Shown: piece by piece, positions 24,953-34,959 of the stretch
How positions within the stretch are numbered: the stretch's first letter is position 1
Layout: every line of letters starts with the position of its first letter
Source of the DNA: Rhodocyclaceae bacterium
Lineage (GTDB): Bacteria > Pseudomonadota > Gammaproteobacteria > Burkholderiales > CAIKXV01
Assembly (NCBI GenBank): GCA_020248265.1
Contig: JADCHX010000032.1
Coordinates: 1 to 40,836 of the forward strand
Length of the DNA: 40,836 nt
Direction: 5' to 3'
The notes under the pieces: model-generated
The model's database searches: none
The model's input: the letters and a program-made list of their open reading frames with translations, nothing else
What the model was told of the DNA's origin: nothing
Translations under genes and position numbers: made by a program

Positions 24953-25620
24953 TCCGCGCGAGCGCGATCCTGATCGACCTCGACGGCACGCTGGTCGACA
25001 GCATCCCCGGCCTGTCCGAGGCTGCGCGCCGGATGATGGTCGAACTCGGCCTGCCGCCGCTGCCGCAGTCTGAGGTCGAGACCTATGTCGGCAAGGGCAT
25101 CGCGAAGCTGGTCGAGCGGGTGCTGACGCGCAAGTCCGACGGCAAACCCGATGCCGACCTGTTCGCCACGGCGATGCCGGTCTACGAGAAGCATTACTTC
25201 GATACCGTCGCGTGGAACTGCGCGCCCTATCCAGGCGTGTTCGAAGGTCTGGACCGGATGGTCGAGCGCGGCTTCAGGCTCGGCTGCGTGACCAACAAGT
25301 CCGGCCGCTTCGCCGACATCCTGCTCGACCGGCTCGGACTGCGTCCCTATTTCCCCGTGCTGGTGGCTGGCGACACGCTGCCGGTGAAGAAGCCCGACCC
25401 GGCGCCGCTGCTGCATGCCGCCGGGCTGATCGGCGTCGAACCGGGCGCGATGGTGATGATCGGCGACTCCGCCAACGATGCGCTCGCAGCTCGCCGCGCC
25501 GGCTGTCCGGTGATCTGCGTCAGCTACGGTTACCGCGAAGGCGCCGACCTGCGCAGCATAGATGCCGATGCTATAGTGGACAGCCTGACGGAAGTCGACG
25601 GGCTGGTGCAGGGACCCTGA
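24949..25620 (+). CDS. gph: Phosphoglycolate phosphatase
   Basis: Gph is a HAD-family phosphatase that removes phosphoglycolate. The 223-residue protein has motif [12 protein letters not shown] (nucleophile Asp), motif II CVTNKSG, motif III Lys in [10 protein letters not shown], and motif [18 protein letters not shown]. It overlaps rpe (ATGA) and trpE (TGATG), so the three genes are co-translated. The rpe-gph-trpE order is one I recall from betaproteobacteria. Confidence 0.93.
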   Translation: MIRASAILIDLDGTLVDSIPGLSEAARRMMVELGLPPLPQSEVETYVGKGIAKLVERVLTRKSDGKPDADLFATAMPVYEKHYFDTVAWNCAPYPGVFEGLDRMVERGFRLGCVTNKSGRFADILLDRLGLRPYFPVLVAGDTLPVKKPDPAPLLHAAGLIGVEPGAMVMIGDSANDALAARRAGCPVICVSYGYREGADLRSIDADAIVDSLTEVDGLVQGP

Positions 25621-27110
25621 TGAACGAACAGGAATTCAACCGGCTGGCGGCCGAGGGCTACAACCGGATCCCGCTGTACCTCGAGACCTTTGCCGACCTC
25701 GATACGCCGCTTTCGGCTTACCTCAAGCTCGCCAACGCGCCGAACAGCTACCTGCTCGAATCGGTTCAGGGTGGCGAACGGTTCGGCCGCTACTCGGTGA
25801 TCGGCCTGCCCGCCAAAGACCGCGTAGAGGTGATCGGTCGTATCTGCCGCGACCTGAGCGGGACGATGACGCGCCAGCAGGTCGAGACCGACGATCCGAT
25901 CGAGTTCGTGCGCACCTACCTCTCGCACCTGAAAGTCGCGCCCGAGCCGGCGCTGCCGCGTTTCTGCGGCGGGCTGGTCGGCTATTTCGGCTACGACACG
26001 GTGCGCTACGTCGAGAAGCGCCTTGCCAGTACGGTGAAGCCCGATCCCATCGGTACGCCGGACATCCTGCTTCTGCTGTCGGATGAAGTGGCCGTGTTCG
26101 ACAACCTGCGCGGCAAGATCTTCCTGGTCGTCTACGTCGATCCGCGGCGCGACGGCGCGTTCATGCGCGGCCAGCAGCGCCTGGCGGAACTGCTCGCGAA
26201 GCTGCGTACGCCCGTGCGTATCCCCGAGGCCGCCGCGCATGAACCCACGCGTGCCACGTCCGAGTTCAGCGAAGATGCATTCGCCGAGGTGGTCGACCGT
26301 GCGAAACGCTACATCGTCGACGGCGACATCATGCAGGTCGTGCTGTCGCAGCGCACCAGCCAGCCGTACGATGCATCGCCGTTGTCGTTGTATCGTGCGC
26401 TACGCGCGACCAACCCTTCGCCGTACATGTTCCTGTTCGACTTCGGCGGGTTCCATGTCGTCGGCGCATCGCCCGAGATCCTGGTACGCCTCGAGTCCGG
26501 GCAGGTGACCGTGCGCCCGATCGCCGGCACCCGGCCCCGTGGCGACACGCGCGAGCGCGACGAGGCCCTGGCGACCGAACTGCTCGCCGACCCGAAAGAG
26601 CGTGCCGAACACGTGATGCTCGTCGACCTCGGCCGGAACGATGTCGGCCGCGTCGCCGCAACCGGTACCGTCAAGGTCACCGAGAACATGGCGATCGAAC
26701 GCTACTCGCACGTGATGCACATCGTGTCGAATGTCGAGGGCACGCTGAAGCCTGGGCTCGATGCATTCTCGGTGCTGCGCGCGAGTTTCCCGGCGGGGAC
26801 GCTGTCCGGCGCGCCGAAGGTGCGCGCGATGGAGATCATCGACGAACTCGAGCCGACACGGCGTGGCATCTACGGTGGCGCGGTCGGCTACCTCGGCTTC
26901 CATGGCGACATGGACATGGCGATTGCCATCCGCACCGCGGTGCTCAAGGACGGCATGCTGCATGTGCAGGCCGGGGCGGGCATCGTCGCCGACTCCGATC
27001 CGGCCAGCGAATGGCGCGAGACGCAGAACAAGGCGCGCGCGGTGCTGCGAGCCGCCGAGATGGCGCTGTGCGGGCTGGACAGCCCGATCCCTGGCGTGAC
27101 GCCGCGCTAG
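25620..27110 (+). CDS. trpE: Anthranilate synthase component I
   Basis: TrpE makes anthranilate from chorismate with ammonia supplied by TrpG. The 496-residue protein shows the N-terminal feedback region with [13 protein letters not shown] (the LLES element is typical of tryptophan binding), and the chorismate-binding half with [40 protein letters not shown] and [18 protein letters not shown]. Its start overlaps the gph stop. Unlike the compact trpEGDC arrangement, it is separated from trpG by REP repeats and the convergent ypfJ-type gene. Confidence 0.97.
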   Translation: MNEQEFNRLAAEGYNRIPLYLETFADLDTPLSAYLKLANAPNSYLLESVQGGERFGRYSVIGLPAKDRVEVIGRICRDLSGTMTRQQVETDDPIEFVRTYLSHLKVAPEPALPRFCGGLVGYFGYDTVRYVEKRLASTVKPDPIGTPDILLLLSDEVAVFDNLRGKIFLVVYVDPRRDGAFMRGQQRLAELLAKLRTPVRIPEAAAHEPTRATSEFSEDAFAEVVDRAKRYIVDGDIMQVVLSQRTSQPYDASPLSLYRALRATNPSPYMFLFDFGGFHVVGASPEILVRLESGQVTVRPIAGTRPRGDTRERDEALATELLADPKERAEHVMLVDLGRNDVGRVAATGTVKVTENMAIERYSHVMHIVSNVEGTLKPGLDAFSVLRASFPAGTLSGAPKVRAMEIIDELEPTRRGIYGGAVGYLGFHGDMDMAIAIRTAVLKDGMLHVQAGAGIVADSDPASEWRETQNKARAVLRAAEMALCGLDSPIPGVTPR

Positions 27111-27117
27111 CGGCAGC

Positions 27118-27255
27118 GGGGCTGGGGGTCAGGTCTTGAATTTTGCATTTACTGCAAAACTCAAGACCTGACCCCCAGCCCCCTGCTGCAAAACTCAAGA
27201 CCTGACCCCCAGCCCCCGGACCCCCAGCCCCCCGCAGTCGCCGGATCCCCAGCCC
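27118..27255. repeat. Orphan REP-like array with a 30-base inverted repeat
   Basis: The arms 27118-27147 and 27153-27182 are complementary at 29 of 30 positions around loop TTTAC, forming a very long hairpin. A third full copy of the right arm (starting TGCAAAACTCAAGACCTGA) lies at 27187-27216, and shortened copies of its CCCCCAGCCC tail follow at 27220-27231 and 27245-27255. It is a different REP family from that at 5756-6669, and no matching transposase gene is in the window. It lies between the convergent ends of trpE and the metallopeptidase gene and could stop transcription in both directions. Confidence 0.85.
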
Positions 27256-27256
27256 G

Positions 27257-28126
27257 CTACAGGCTCCGGCTGCTGAACGTGTCGCAGGCCTTCACGCTGC
27301 CGGTCTCGAAGCCGCGGTTGAACCATCGCTTGCGCTGTTCGGAAGAGCCGTGTGTGAACGAGTCCGGTACCACGCGGCCGCCCGACTGCTGCTGCAGGCG
27401 GTCATCGCCGATGGCCGCGGCGGCGCGCAGGGCCTGGTCGATATCGCCGCGATCGAGGAAGGCCTTCATTTCGTCGGCCGTGCGGGCCCAGACGCCCGCG
27501 AAACAATCGGCCTGCAGTTCCAGCCGTACCGAGAGCGCATTGGCGTCGCGTGCGCTTGCCCGCGAACGCACCTCCTGTACCTTGGCCGCGATGCCGAGCA
27601 GGTTCTGTACGTGGTGGCCGACCTCGTGCGCGATCACGTAGGCCTGGGCGAACTCGCCCGGCGCGCCGAAGCGCGTCGCGAGTTCACGGTTGAAGGCGAG
27701 GTCGATGTACACCTTTTCGTCCGCCGGGCAGTAGAAAGGACCCATCGCCGTCTCGCCGACGCCGCAGGCGGTGCGCGTCGCGCCGCTGAACAGTACCAGC
27801 GTGGGTTCCCGGTACTGCACACCGCTCGCCTTGAAGATCGCGCCCCAGGTGTCTTCGGTCTTCGCCAGCACGCGCCGCACGAAGCGGCTGGCCTCGTCGT
27901 CGATCGGTGTCGACTGCTGCGTCGATTGCGGCGCGCCCTGCCCGCCGCCGGTGAGCAGCGAGATCACCGTCGAAGGGTCGGCGCCCATCAGCATCGCGAT
28001 CAGCGCGATGGCGACCGTGCCTATGCCGATGCCCCTGCCGGCACCGCCGAGGCCGCGCACGCTGCGCCGGTCCTCTACATTGCTGCTTTCGCGTTCGTCT
28101 TCGAGTCTCACTGGCCATCCCCGCAT
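27257..28126 (-). CDS. ypfJ: YpfJ-type neutral zinc metallopeptidase
   Basis: The 289-residue protein belongs to the putative neutral zinc metallopeptidase family (PF04228). It has the start SSNVEDRR, a single membrane segment (about 33-48, IGIGTVAIALIAMLMG), the CGVGETAMGPFYCPAD region, and the zinc motif HEVGHH (167-172) with LELQADCFAGVWA further on supplying the third ligand. Substrates are unknown. ATG 28126 is preferred over 28150 by the conserved N-terminus. It is inserted in reverse orientation between trpE and trpG. Confidence 0.9.
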   Translation of the reverse strand: MRGWPVRLEDERESSNVEDRRSVRGLGGAGRGIGIGTVAIALIAMLMGADPSTVISLLTGGGQGAPQSTQQSTPIDDEASRFVRRVLAKTEDTWGAIFKASGVQYREPTLVLFSGATRTACGVGETAMGPFYCPADEKVYIDLAFNRELATRFGAPGEFAQAYVIAHEVGHHVQNLLGIAAKVQEVRSRASARDANALSVRLELQADCFAGVWARTADEMKAFLDRGDIDQALRAAAAIGDDRLQQQSGGRVVPDSFTHGSSEQRKRWFNRGFETGSVKACDTFSSRSL

Positions 28127-28409
28127 GTGCAGAAGTCCGCTGACGATCATGCCTCAAGCCCGGTCTGGCGTGCGGGCGCATCGGACATCCCCTTGGCTGA
28201 GTCGGGCGAGGGGGGGCTGGCCGCAAGCGGTCTGGACCCATGCATCAGCGTGATAACCTTGGCGAATGTCGACCCCGATGGACCGCCCTGCTTCCCGCAC
28301 TGCCCGCCGATGGCGGCCGGACTGCCGCCGCGCCTGAACGCGGCCGGAGGCGGGCCAGACCCGCATGGCTTCTTACGGATCGCTGTGAATTCAAGGGGAT
28401 GGAGCGGAC

Positions 28410-28979
<570 letters not shown>

Positions 28980-29020
28980 TCCTGCCGCCCGCCGCGGCGC
29001 ACATACAAGAAAAAACCGCG

Positions 29021-30046
29021 ATGACCTATTCCGAAGCACTGACCGCGCTGATCGAGCGGCGCGACCTCGACCGCGACCGGATGGTGCTGCTGATGCGCCA
29101 GGTGATGCAGGGAGAACTGACGCCGGCGCAGATCGCGGGGCTGGTCGTCGCGCTGCGCGCCAAGGGCGAGACGGTCGACGAGATCGCCGGCGCGGCATCG
29201 GTGATGCGCGAACTGGTGACCCGGGTCGATGTCGCCGGCGTCGCAAACCTGGTCGATACCTGCGGCACCGGTGGCGACGCGCAGCACACGTTCAACGTGT
29301 CCACCGCCTCGGCGCTGGTTGCCGCGGCGGCCGGCGCACATGTCGCGAAACACGGCGGCCGGTCGGTGTCTTCGCTGTGCGGCAGTGCAGACGTACTGGA
29401 GGCACTGGGCGTGCACCTCGGGCTCGATCCGGCGATGGTCGCACGCTCGATCCGTGAGGTCGGCGTCGGCTTCATGTTCGCGCCCAGCCACCACGCGGCG
29501 ATGAAGCACGCCGCCCCGGTGCGCAAGGAACTCGGCGTGCGCACGATGTTCAACATCCTCGGCCCGCTGACCAATCCCGCCGGCGCGCCGAACCAGGTGA
29601 TGGGCGTATTCCGCCGCGAGCTGGTCGGGCTGCAGGCCCGTGTGCTGCATGCACTGGGCAGTCGGCATGTGATGGTGGTGCACGGCGCGGACGGGCTCGA
29701 CGAGATCACCATCACCGGCAACACCGATGTCGCCGAGCTGCGCGACGGCAAGGTCATCGAGTACCGGGTCAACCCGGTACAGTTCGGTTTCGAGGTGTCT
29801 ACGATCGCCGATATCCGGGTCGATTCGGTCGAGGCGGCGAAGGCGATGCTGCTTGGCGTGCTCGACAACCGGCCCGGGGCACCGCGCGACATCGTCGCGC
29901 TCAATGCCGGCGCGGCGATCTACGTCTCGGGGCTGGCGCCGTCGCTCGAAGCCGGCGTCCGGCGCGCGCTGGAACGGATCGCCTCCGGCGCAGCGAAGGC
30001 GAAGCTCGAGCAACTGGTTGCGTTCTCGCGCCAGGCCGCAGCATGA
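29021..30046 (+). CDS. trpD: Anthranilate phosphoribosyltransferase
   Basis: TrpD joins anthranilate to phosphoribosyl pyrophosphate. The 341-residue protein shows [38 protein letters not shown] (read in parts), [22 protein letters not shown] and [11 protein letters not shown], all conserved TrpD motifs. The frame is open upstream into trpG, but ATG 29021 starts the domain. The stop overlaps the trpC start (ATGA). Confidence 0.97.
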   Translation: MTYSEALTALIERRDLDRDRMVLLMRQVMQGELTPAQIAGLVVALRAKGETVDEIAGAASVMRELVTRVDVAGVANLVDTCGTGGDAQHTFNVSTASALVAAAAGAHVAKHGGRSVSSLCGSADVLEALGVHLGLDPAMVARSIREVGVGFMFAPSHHAAMKHAAPVRKELGVRTMFNILGPLTNPAGAPNQVMGVFRRELVGLQARVLHALGSRHVMVVHGADGLDEITITGNTDVAELRDGKVIEYRVNPVQFGFEVSTIADIRVDSVEAAKAMLLGVLDNRPGAPRDIVALNAGAAIYVSGLAPSLEAGVRRALERIASGAAKAKLEQLVAFSRQAAA

Positions 30047-30849
30047 ACAACACCCCCGACATTCCCGACATCCTCGCCCGCATCCTTCAGACCAAGGCGG
30101 TCGAGGTCGCGCAGGCGCGCGCGGCGGTGCCGCTGGCCGAGGTGAAGGCGCGTGCCTCCGGCGCCGCGCCAGCGCGCGATTTCGCCGGCGCGATCCGCGC
30201 GCGGGTCGAGGCACGGCAGCCGGCGGTGATCGCCGAGATCAAGAAGGCCAGCCCGAGCCGCGGCGTGATCCGGGCAGACTTCCGCCCGGCCGAGATCGCC
30301 CGCAGTTACGAGCGCGGTGGCGCAACCTGCCTGTCGGTGCTCACCGACGAACAGTACTTCCAGGGCACGCTGGCATACATGACCGAGGCGCGCGCGGCGT
30401 GCTCGCTGCCGGTGCTGCGCAAGGAATTCATCCTCGACGAGTACCAGGTCTACGAAGCGCGTGCAGCCGGTGCCGACGCAATCCTGCTGATCGTCGCCGC
30501 GCTGGACGATGCGCGGATGCAGGCGTTCGAGGCGATCGCGCAGTCGCTCGGCATGGCGGTGCTGGTCGAGTCGCACGATGCCGCAGAACTGGAACGGGCA
30601 CTGCGCCTGGCAACGCCGCTGATCGGCATCAACAACCGCGACCTGCGCACCTTCGAGACCTCGCTCGATACCACCTACGGCCTGCTGCGACAGATCGGCG
30701 ACGGCCGGCTGGTGGTCACCGAGAGCGGTATCCTCGATCGATCGCATGTGGATGCGATGCGCGCCCACGAGGTGTACGGTTTCCTGGTCGGCGAGGCCTT
30801 CATGCGTGCCCCCGACCCTGGCACCCAGCTGCGCGCACTGTTCGACTGA
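30043..30849 (+). CDS. trpC: Indole-3-glycerol-phosphate synthase
   Basis: TrpC closes the indole ring from CdRP. The 268-residue TIM barrel has [14 protein letters not shown] (catalytic Lys and phosphate site), [34 protein letters not shown] read in parts with the catalytic Lys, NNRDLRTFE and ESGI. It is a monofunctional enzyme: the PRA isomerase (TrpF) is not fused. It overlaps trpD by four bases and is followed by coq7 after 10 bases. Confidence 0.97.
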   Translation: MNNTPDIPDILARILQTKAVEVAQARAAVPLAEVKARASGAAPARDFAGAIRARVEARQPAVIAEIKKASPSRGVIRADFRPAEIARSYERGGATCLSVLTDEQYFQGTLAYMTEARAACSLPVLRKEFILDEYQVYEARAAGADAILLIVAALDDARMQAFEAIAQSLGMAVLVESHDAAELERALRLATPLIGINNRDLRTFETSLDTTYGLLRQIGDGRLVVTESGILDRSHVDAMRAHEVYGFLVGEAFMRAPDPGTQLRALFD

Positions 30850-30859
30850 GGAGTTGCCG

Positions 30860-31489
30860 ATGCTGTCGCTGGCCGACCGCTGGATCGTGGAATTCGACCG
30901 TGCACTGCGCACGCTGTCCGGTGTCGCGCACCCGTCGCGGCCATCGCCGGCTGCCGGCGAAGACCTCACCGAGCTGTTGCCGGAAGAGCGCAGCAAGTCC
31001 GGCGCGCTGATGCGGGTCGACCATTCCGGCGAAGTCTGCGCCCAGGCCCTGTACTCCGGGCAGGCGCTGACCGCGCGCGACCCGGCCAGGCGCGAGGCAC
31101 TGCTGCACGCGGCTCGGGAAGAGGGCGACCATCTGGCCTGGACGCGCGACCGGTTGCGTGAGCTCGGGGCCCATCAGAGCTTCCTGAACCCGCTCTGGTA
31201 TGCCGGATCGTTCACGCTAGGCGCGGTCGCCGGCCTTGCAGGCGACCGCTGGAGCCTCGGCTTCGTCGTCGAGACCGAGCGGCAGGTCGAGGCCCACCTC
31301 GACCAGCACCTTGGCGCATTGCCGGCGAACGACGGCCGCAGTCGGGTCATCCTGGAACAGATGCGGCGCGACGAGATCCAGCATGCGCGGCAGGCGATCG
31401 CGTACGGTGCGGCGAAGCTCCCGAAGCCGATCGCCACCGCGATGCGCGTCACCTCGAAGGTGATGACCGGCAGCGCGTACTGGGTCTGA
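30860..31489 (+). CDS. coq7: Coq7-type demethoxyubiquinone hydroxylase
   Basis: Coq7 adds the last ring hydroxyl in ubiquinone synthesis. The 209-residue di-iron protein carries the ligand set: Glu in RVDHSGEVCA, Glu and His in EEGDHLAW, Glu in VVETERQVEAHL, and Glu and His in RRDEIQHA. ATG 30860 is preceded by GAGGAG. It probably belongs to the trpGDC transcript. It is convergent with the OsmC-like gene 6 bases away. Confidence 0.93.
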   Translation: MLSLADRWIVEFDRALRTLSGVAHPSRPSPAAGEDLTELLPEERSKSGALMRVDHSGEVCAQALYSGQALTARDPARREALLHAAREEGDHLAWTRDRLRELGAHQSFLNPLWYAGSFTLGAVAGLAGDRWSLGFVVETERQVEAHLDQHLGALPANDGRSRVILEQMRRDEIQHARQAIAYGAAKLPKPIATAMRVTSKVMTGSAYWV

Positions 31490-31495
31490 AACCGG

Positions 31496-31915
31496 CTACG
31501 CCGCCTCGATCAGCTCGAAGTCGTGGGTGATCGAGGCGGTCTTCGCCAGCATGATCGACGCCGAGCAGTACTTTTCGGCCGACAGGTGGATCGCCCGCTC
31601 GACCGCTTCGCGCCGGAGCCCGCGCCCGGTCACCTTGAAGTGAAAATGGATGCGGGTGAACACTTTCGGGTCTTCGTCCGCACGGTCGGCCTCGATCTCG
31701 ACCGCGCAGTCGGTGATCGCATGCCGCCCCTTGCGCAGGATGTGCACGACGTCATAGGCGGTGCAGCCGCCGGTGCCCAGCAGCACGGTCTCCATCGGCC
31801 GCGGCCCGAGGTTGCGGCCACCGCCGTCCGGCGGCCCGTCCATCACGATGGCATGACCCGACTCGCTTTCGCCGAGGAAGGTGACGCCTTCGACCAGCTT
31901 TACCCTGAGTTTCAT
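31496..31915 (-). CDS. OsmC/Ohr-family protein (YhfA-like)
   Basis: The 139-residue protein has the two redox cysteines of the OsmC fold, in LGTGGCTAYD and LSAEKYCSAS. The order VEGVTFLGESESGHAIVMD at the start and ITHDFEL at the end match the YhfA branch. Ohr and OsmC reduce organic hydroperoxides; the YhfA branch has no firmly known substrate. Cytosolic, single gene. Confidence 0.87.
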   Translation of the reverse strand: MKLRVKLVEGVTFLGESESGHAIVMDGPPDGGGRNLGPRPMETVLLGTGGCTAYDVVHILRKGRHAITDCAVEIEADRADEDPKVFTRIHFHFKVTGRGLRREAVERAIHLSAEKYCSASIMLAKTASITHDFELIEAA

Positions 31916-31954
31916 CGCCGTCTCGCTGCAGATCGGGCCAGGCCCACCGCGCCG

Positions 31955-32740
31955 TCAGCCCCGGACGGCGGAGTTTAGTCGATACCAGGCCTGACCCAGC
32001 CATTCGCGCATCGCGAGGTGAGTGTTGCGCAGCGCCTGCCCGGAGGGCACCCAGGCCATCGGCGACGGCGTGATCGACGCGTATCCGGTCGGGGCGGCGA
32101 TCACCTCGAGCCCGACCTCCTCGAATGCCCGGCGCGCGCGCGGCATGTGCCAGGCGTGGGTGACGAGGTAGATCCTGCGGATCGAGCCGTCCGCGAGCAG
32201 GGCCTGGGCGCGTACCGCGTTCTCGCGGGTGTTCAGTGAATCGCCCTCGACCCAGCGTGGCGGTGCATTGAAGTCTGCCGTCAATGCGTCGCGCATGGTG
32301 TCGGCCTCGGACAACCGGGTGTCGAGCGGCCGGCCACCGCTGACCAGTATCGGCAATCCGGTGCGCCGGTGCAGCCAGGCGGCATAGCGTAGCCGCTCCA
32401 GCGTCGGCGGGTTGACGGTGTCGGTGCCGTACTCCGGCGACTCCCGGCCGAGGCCGCCGCCGAGCACCACGATGGCTGCCTGCGTTGCCGACGCACCCGG
32501 CGTTGTCTCCGGCGCCCGGGCGGGTGGCGCCGGCAGGGGTGGCGTCTCGAGCGCGGCGAGCAGCCGGTCGGCGACGAAAGGGGTCGACGCGGCCGCCAGC
32601 GCCGTGAGCGCTGCCAGCACGAGCAACGCGCCGGCAGCGCGGTGGCGGCGCATCAGCGCCAGCCCGCCCAGCGCGGGCAGGATGAAGCACAGCGGCGGCA
32701 GCAGCAGGGATGCCAGCAGGGCGGTCAGGAATACGCTCAT
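31955..32740 (-). CDS. YdcF/ElyC-family (DUF218) membrane protein
   Basis: The 261-residue protein has two N-terminal membrane helices (about 5-27 and 36-54), a Pro-rich linker, then a DUF218 domain with IVVLGGGLGRESPEYG, LPILVSGGRP, EGDSLNTRENA and YLVTHAWHMPRARRAFEEVG. DUF218 proteins such as ElyC and SanA are linked to envelope integrity; the chemical reaction is unknown. Divergent from rplM. Confidence 0.87.
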   Translation of the reverse strand: MSVFLTALLASLLLPPLCFILPALGGLALMRRHRAAGALLVLAALTALAAASTPFVADRLLAALETPPLPAPPARAPETTPGASATQAAIVVLGGGLGRESPEYGTDTVNPPTLERLRYAAWLHRRTGLPILVSGGRPLDTRLSEADTMRDALTADFNAPPRWVEGDSLNTRENAVRAQALLADGSIRRIYLVTHAWHMPRARRAFEEVGLEVIAAPTGYASITPSPMAWVPSGQALRNTHLAMREWLGQAWYRLNSAVRG

Positions 32741-32783
32741 CGCGCGGCGCCTGGCCGGCCGGACCCGTGGCTGAGCCTCACAT

Positions 32784-32813
32784 TTGACAGCACGTACCTG
32801 AAACTCATATCAT
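32784..32813 (+). promoter_or_regulatory. Promoter of rplM-rpsI
   Basis: TTGACA (perfect -35) and TATCAT (five of six) are 18 bases apart. Transcription would start about 65-70 bases before the rplM ATG at 32890, leaving a leader that might hold an autoregulatory structure, though I see no clear one. Confidence 0.7.
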
Positions 32814-32889
32814 TCGCGGCTTTCCTCTGCGCACCCGGGTCACTGGATTCCCTTGAACCACGGGCGCTGACCGATTTCAGGATACCCGC

Positions 32890-33321
32890 ATGAAGACCTT
32901 TTCCGCCCGTGCCGAGACCACGACGCACGACTGGTATGTAGTCGATGCCGCCGACAAGACGCTCGGCCGCCTCGCCTCCCAGCTCGCACTGCGCCTGCGC
33001 GGCAAGCACAAGGCGATCTTCACCCCGCACGTGGACACCGGCGACTACTTCGTCGTCGTCAACGTCGACAAGCTGCGCGTGACCGGCAGCAAGACCACCG
33101 ACAAGAAGTACTATCGCCACAGCGGCTTTCCCGGCGGCATCTACGAAACGACCTTCGAGAAACTGCAGGCCAGGCATCCGGCACGCGTGCTCGAGAAGGC
33201 GGTGAAGGGCATGCTGCCGAAAGGTCCGCTCGGCCGCGCGATGATCAAGAAGCTGAAGGCCTACAAGGGCGAAGCGCATCCGCATGCCGCGCAGCAGCCG
33301 AAACCGATCGATCTCAAGTAA
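32890..33321 (+). CDS. rplM: 50S ribosomal protein L13
   Basis: L13 is an early-assembly protein of the large subunit. The 143-residue protein matches the family: [36 protein letters not shown], and [14 protein letters not shown]. It is followed 11 bases later by rpsI, the universal pairing. Confidence 0.98.
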   Translation: MKTFSARAETTTHDWYVVDAADKTLGRLASQLALRLRGKHKAIFTPHVDTGDYFVVVNVDKLRVTGSKTTDKKYYRHSGFPGGIYETTFEKLQARHPARVLEKAVKGMLPKGPLGRAMIKKLKAYKGEAHPHAAQQPKPIDLK

Positions 33322-33332
33322 AGGTCACCACC

Positions 33333-33725
33333 GTGGCGAACAAACAGTTCTATGGCACCGGCCGACGCAAGAGCGCGGTCGCCCGCGTGTTCATCAGCAG
33401 TGGCACCGGCAAGTTCATCGTCAATGACAAGCCGGTCGACGAGTTCTTCTCGCGCGAAACCGGCCGCATGATCGTGCGTCAGCCCCTGGTGCTGACCAAC
33501 CACATCGGCACGTTCGACATCCTCGTGAACGTCGACGGTGGTGGCGAGTCCGGGCAGGCCGGTGCAGTGCGCCATGGCATCACCCGCGCACTGATCGAAT
33601 ATGATGCGGAGCTGAAACCGCCGCTGCGCAAGGCCGGGCTGGTGACACGCGACGCGCGCGAGGTCGAGCGGAAGAAGGTCGGTCTGCGCAAGGCGCGGCG
33701 TGCCAAGCAGTTCTCGAAGCGCTGA
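33333..33725 (+). CDS. rpsI: 30S ribosomal protein S9
   Basis: S9 has a long C-terminal tail reaching the P-site tRNA. The 130-residue protein starts at GTG and shows [32 protein letters not shown] and the tail [17 protein letters not shown], which ends in the invariant SKR. A terminator follows at 33758. Confidence 0.98.
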   Translation: MANKQFYGTGRRKSAVARVFISSGTGKFIVNDKPVDEFFSRETGRMIVRQPLVLTNHIGTFDILVNVDGGGESGQAGAVRHGITRALIEYDAELKPPLRKAGLVTRDAREVERKKVGLRKARRAKQFSKR

Positions 33726-33757
33726 CGCTGTAGCTGGCTGCCACGGCGGTCAACCGG

Positions 33758-33783
33758 AAAAGCCGCCTGCGGGCGGCTTTTTT
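33758..33783 (+). terminator. Rho-independent terminator after rpsI
   Basis: The stem AAAAGCCGCC/GGCGGCTTTT closes a TGCG loop and runs into a T-tract (33778-33783). It ends only 26 bases before the argC start, so argC depends on read-through, or on a promoter lying in or before the terminator. Confidence 0.9.
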
Positions 33784-33809
33784 CATAGGACTACCTCAGG
33801 AGGTTTTCC

Positions 33810-34901
33810 ATGACGACCGCGAACACGACAACGGATATCCGCCGGGCTGAGCCTGGTGGCGCATCCGGCCGGCGCCTGCGCATCGGAATCGTCGGTGGCA
33901 CGGGCTATACCGGCGTGGAACTGCTGCGCCTGCTGGCTGCCCATCCGAATGCCGACCTCAGGGCGATCACCTCTCGCAAGGAAGCCGGCATGCCGGTGGC
34001 CGAGATGTTCCCGAGCCTGCGCGGACGGGTCGGCATCGCGTTCTCGGATCCGGCCTCGGCAGCGCTGACCGACTGCGACGTCGTGTTCTTCGCCACCCCG
34101 CACGGGGTAGCGATGGATGCGGCGCCAGGCCTCCTGGAAGCGGGTGTGCGCCTGATCGACCTGGCAGCGGACTTCCGGCTGCGCGATCCGGCCGAATTCG
34201 AGCGCTGGTACAAGATGCCGCATGCGTGCCCGGCGCTGCTGGAGGAGGCGGTCTACGGCCTGCCAGAGGTCAACCGCGCGGCGATCCGCAGCGCGCGCAT
34301 CATCGGTCTTCCTGGCTGCTACCCGACCTCGGTGCAGCTTGGCTACAAGCCGCTGCTTGCCGCCGGGCTGGTCGACCCGTTGCACCTGATCGCCGACTGC
34401 AAGTCCGGGGTCTCCGGCGCCGGGCGCAAGGCGGAGGTCGGTACGCTGTTCTCCGAGGCGTCCGACAGCCTGAAGGCCTACGGGGTTTCCGGGCATCGGC
34501 ATCATCCCGAGATCGTCCAGGGTCTGCGCCGTGTCACGGGCGGAGACGTCGGGCTGGTGTTCACCCCGCACCTGACGCCGATGATCCGTGGCATCCATTC
34601 GACGCTCTACGCCCGCATCACGAAAGAGGCCGATTTCCAGAAACTTTTCGAAGACCACTACCGCGGCGAACCATTCGTCGACGTGATGCCGGCCGGCAGC
34701 ATGCCCGACACCCGGTCGGTGCGTGGCGCGAACACCTGCCGCATCGCGGTGCACCGGCCGCAGGGCGGTGACACCCTGACCGTGCTGTCGGTGATCGACA
34801 ACCTGGTGAAGGGTGCTGCCGGCCAGGCCGTGCAGAACATGAACCTGATGTTCGACCTGCCGGAAGACGCAGGCCTCACCCAGATCGCGCTGCTCCCCTG
34901 A
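33810..34901 (+). CDS. argC: N-acetyl-gamma-glutamyl-phosphate reductase
   Basis: ArgC performs the third step of arginine synthesis. The 363-residue protein has a non-conserved 22-residue N-terminal extension, then [22 protein letters not shown] (read in parts; NADP site 29-35), [15 protein letters not shown] and the catalytic Cys170 in GLPGCYPTS. The later GHRHHPEI carries the active-site His, and FTPHLTPM follows. A perfect AGGAGG lies 7 bases before ATG 33810. Confidence 0.96.
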   Translation: MTTANTTTDIRRAEPGGASGRRLRIGIVGGTGYTGVELLRLLAAHPNADLRAITSRKEAGMPVAEMFPSLRGRVGIAFSDPASAALTDCDVVFFATPHGVAMDAAPGLLEAGVRLIDLAADFRLRDPAEFERWYKMPHACPALLEEAVYGLPEVNRAAIRSARIIGLPGCYPTSVQLGYKPLLAAGLVDPLHLIADCKSGVSGAGRKAEVGTLFSEASDSLKAYGVSGHRHHPEIVQGLRRVTGGDVGLVFTPHLTPMIRGIHSTLYARITKEADFQKLFEDHYRGEPFVDVMPAGSMPDTRSVRGANTCRIAVHRPQGGDTLTVLSVIDNLVKGAAGQAVQNMNLMFDLPEDAGLTQIALLP

Positions 34902-34959
34902 ACCCCGCCATGTACTGCACGGGATCCAGGGCAGGGCAGCGGCGCACCGGAGCGGGCTG

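Noticed and set aside
27118-27255. CRISPR array
   Set aside because: The repeats are inverted, of unequal length and without regular spacers; they are REP-like.
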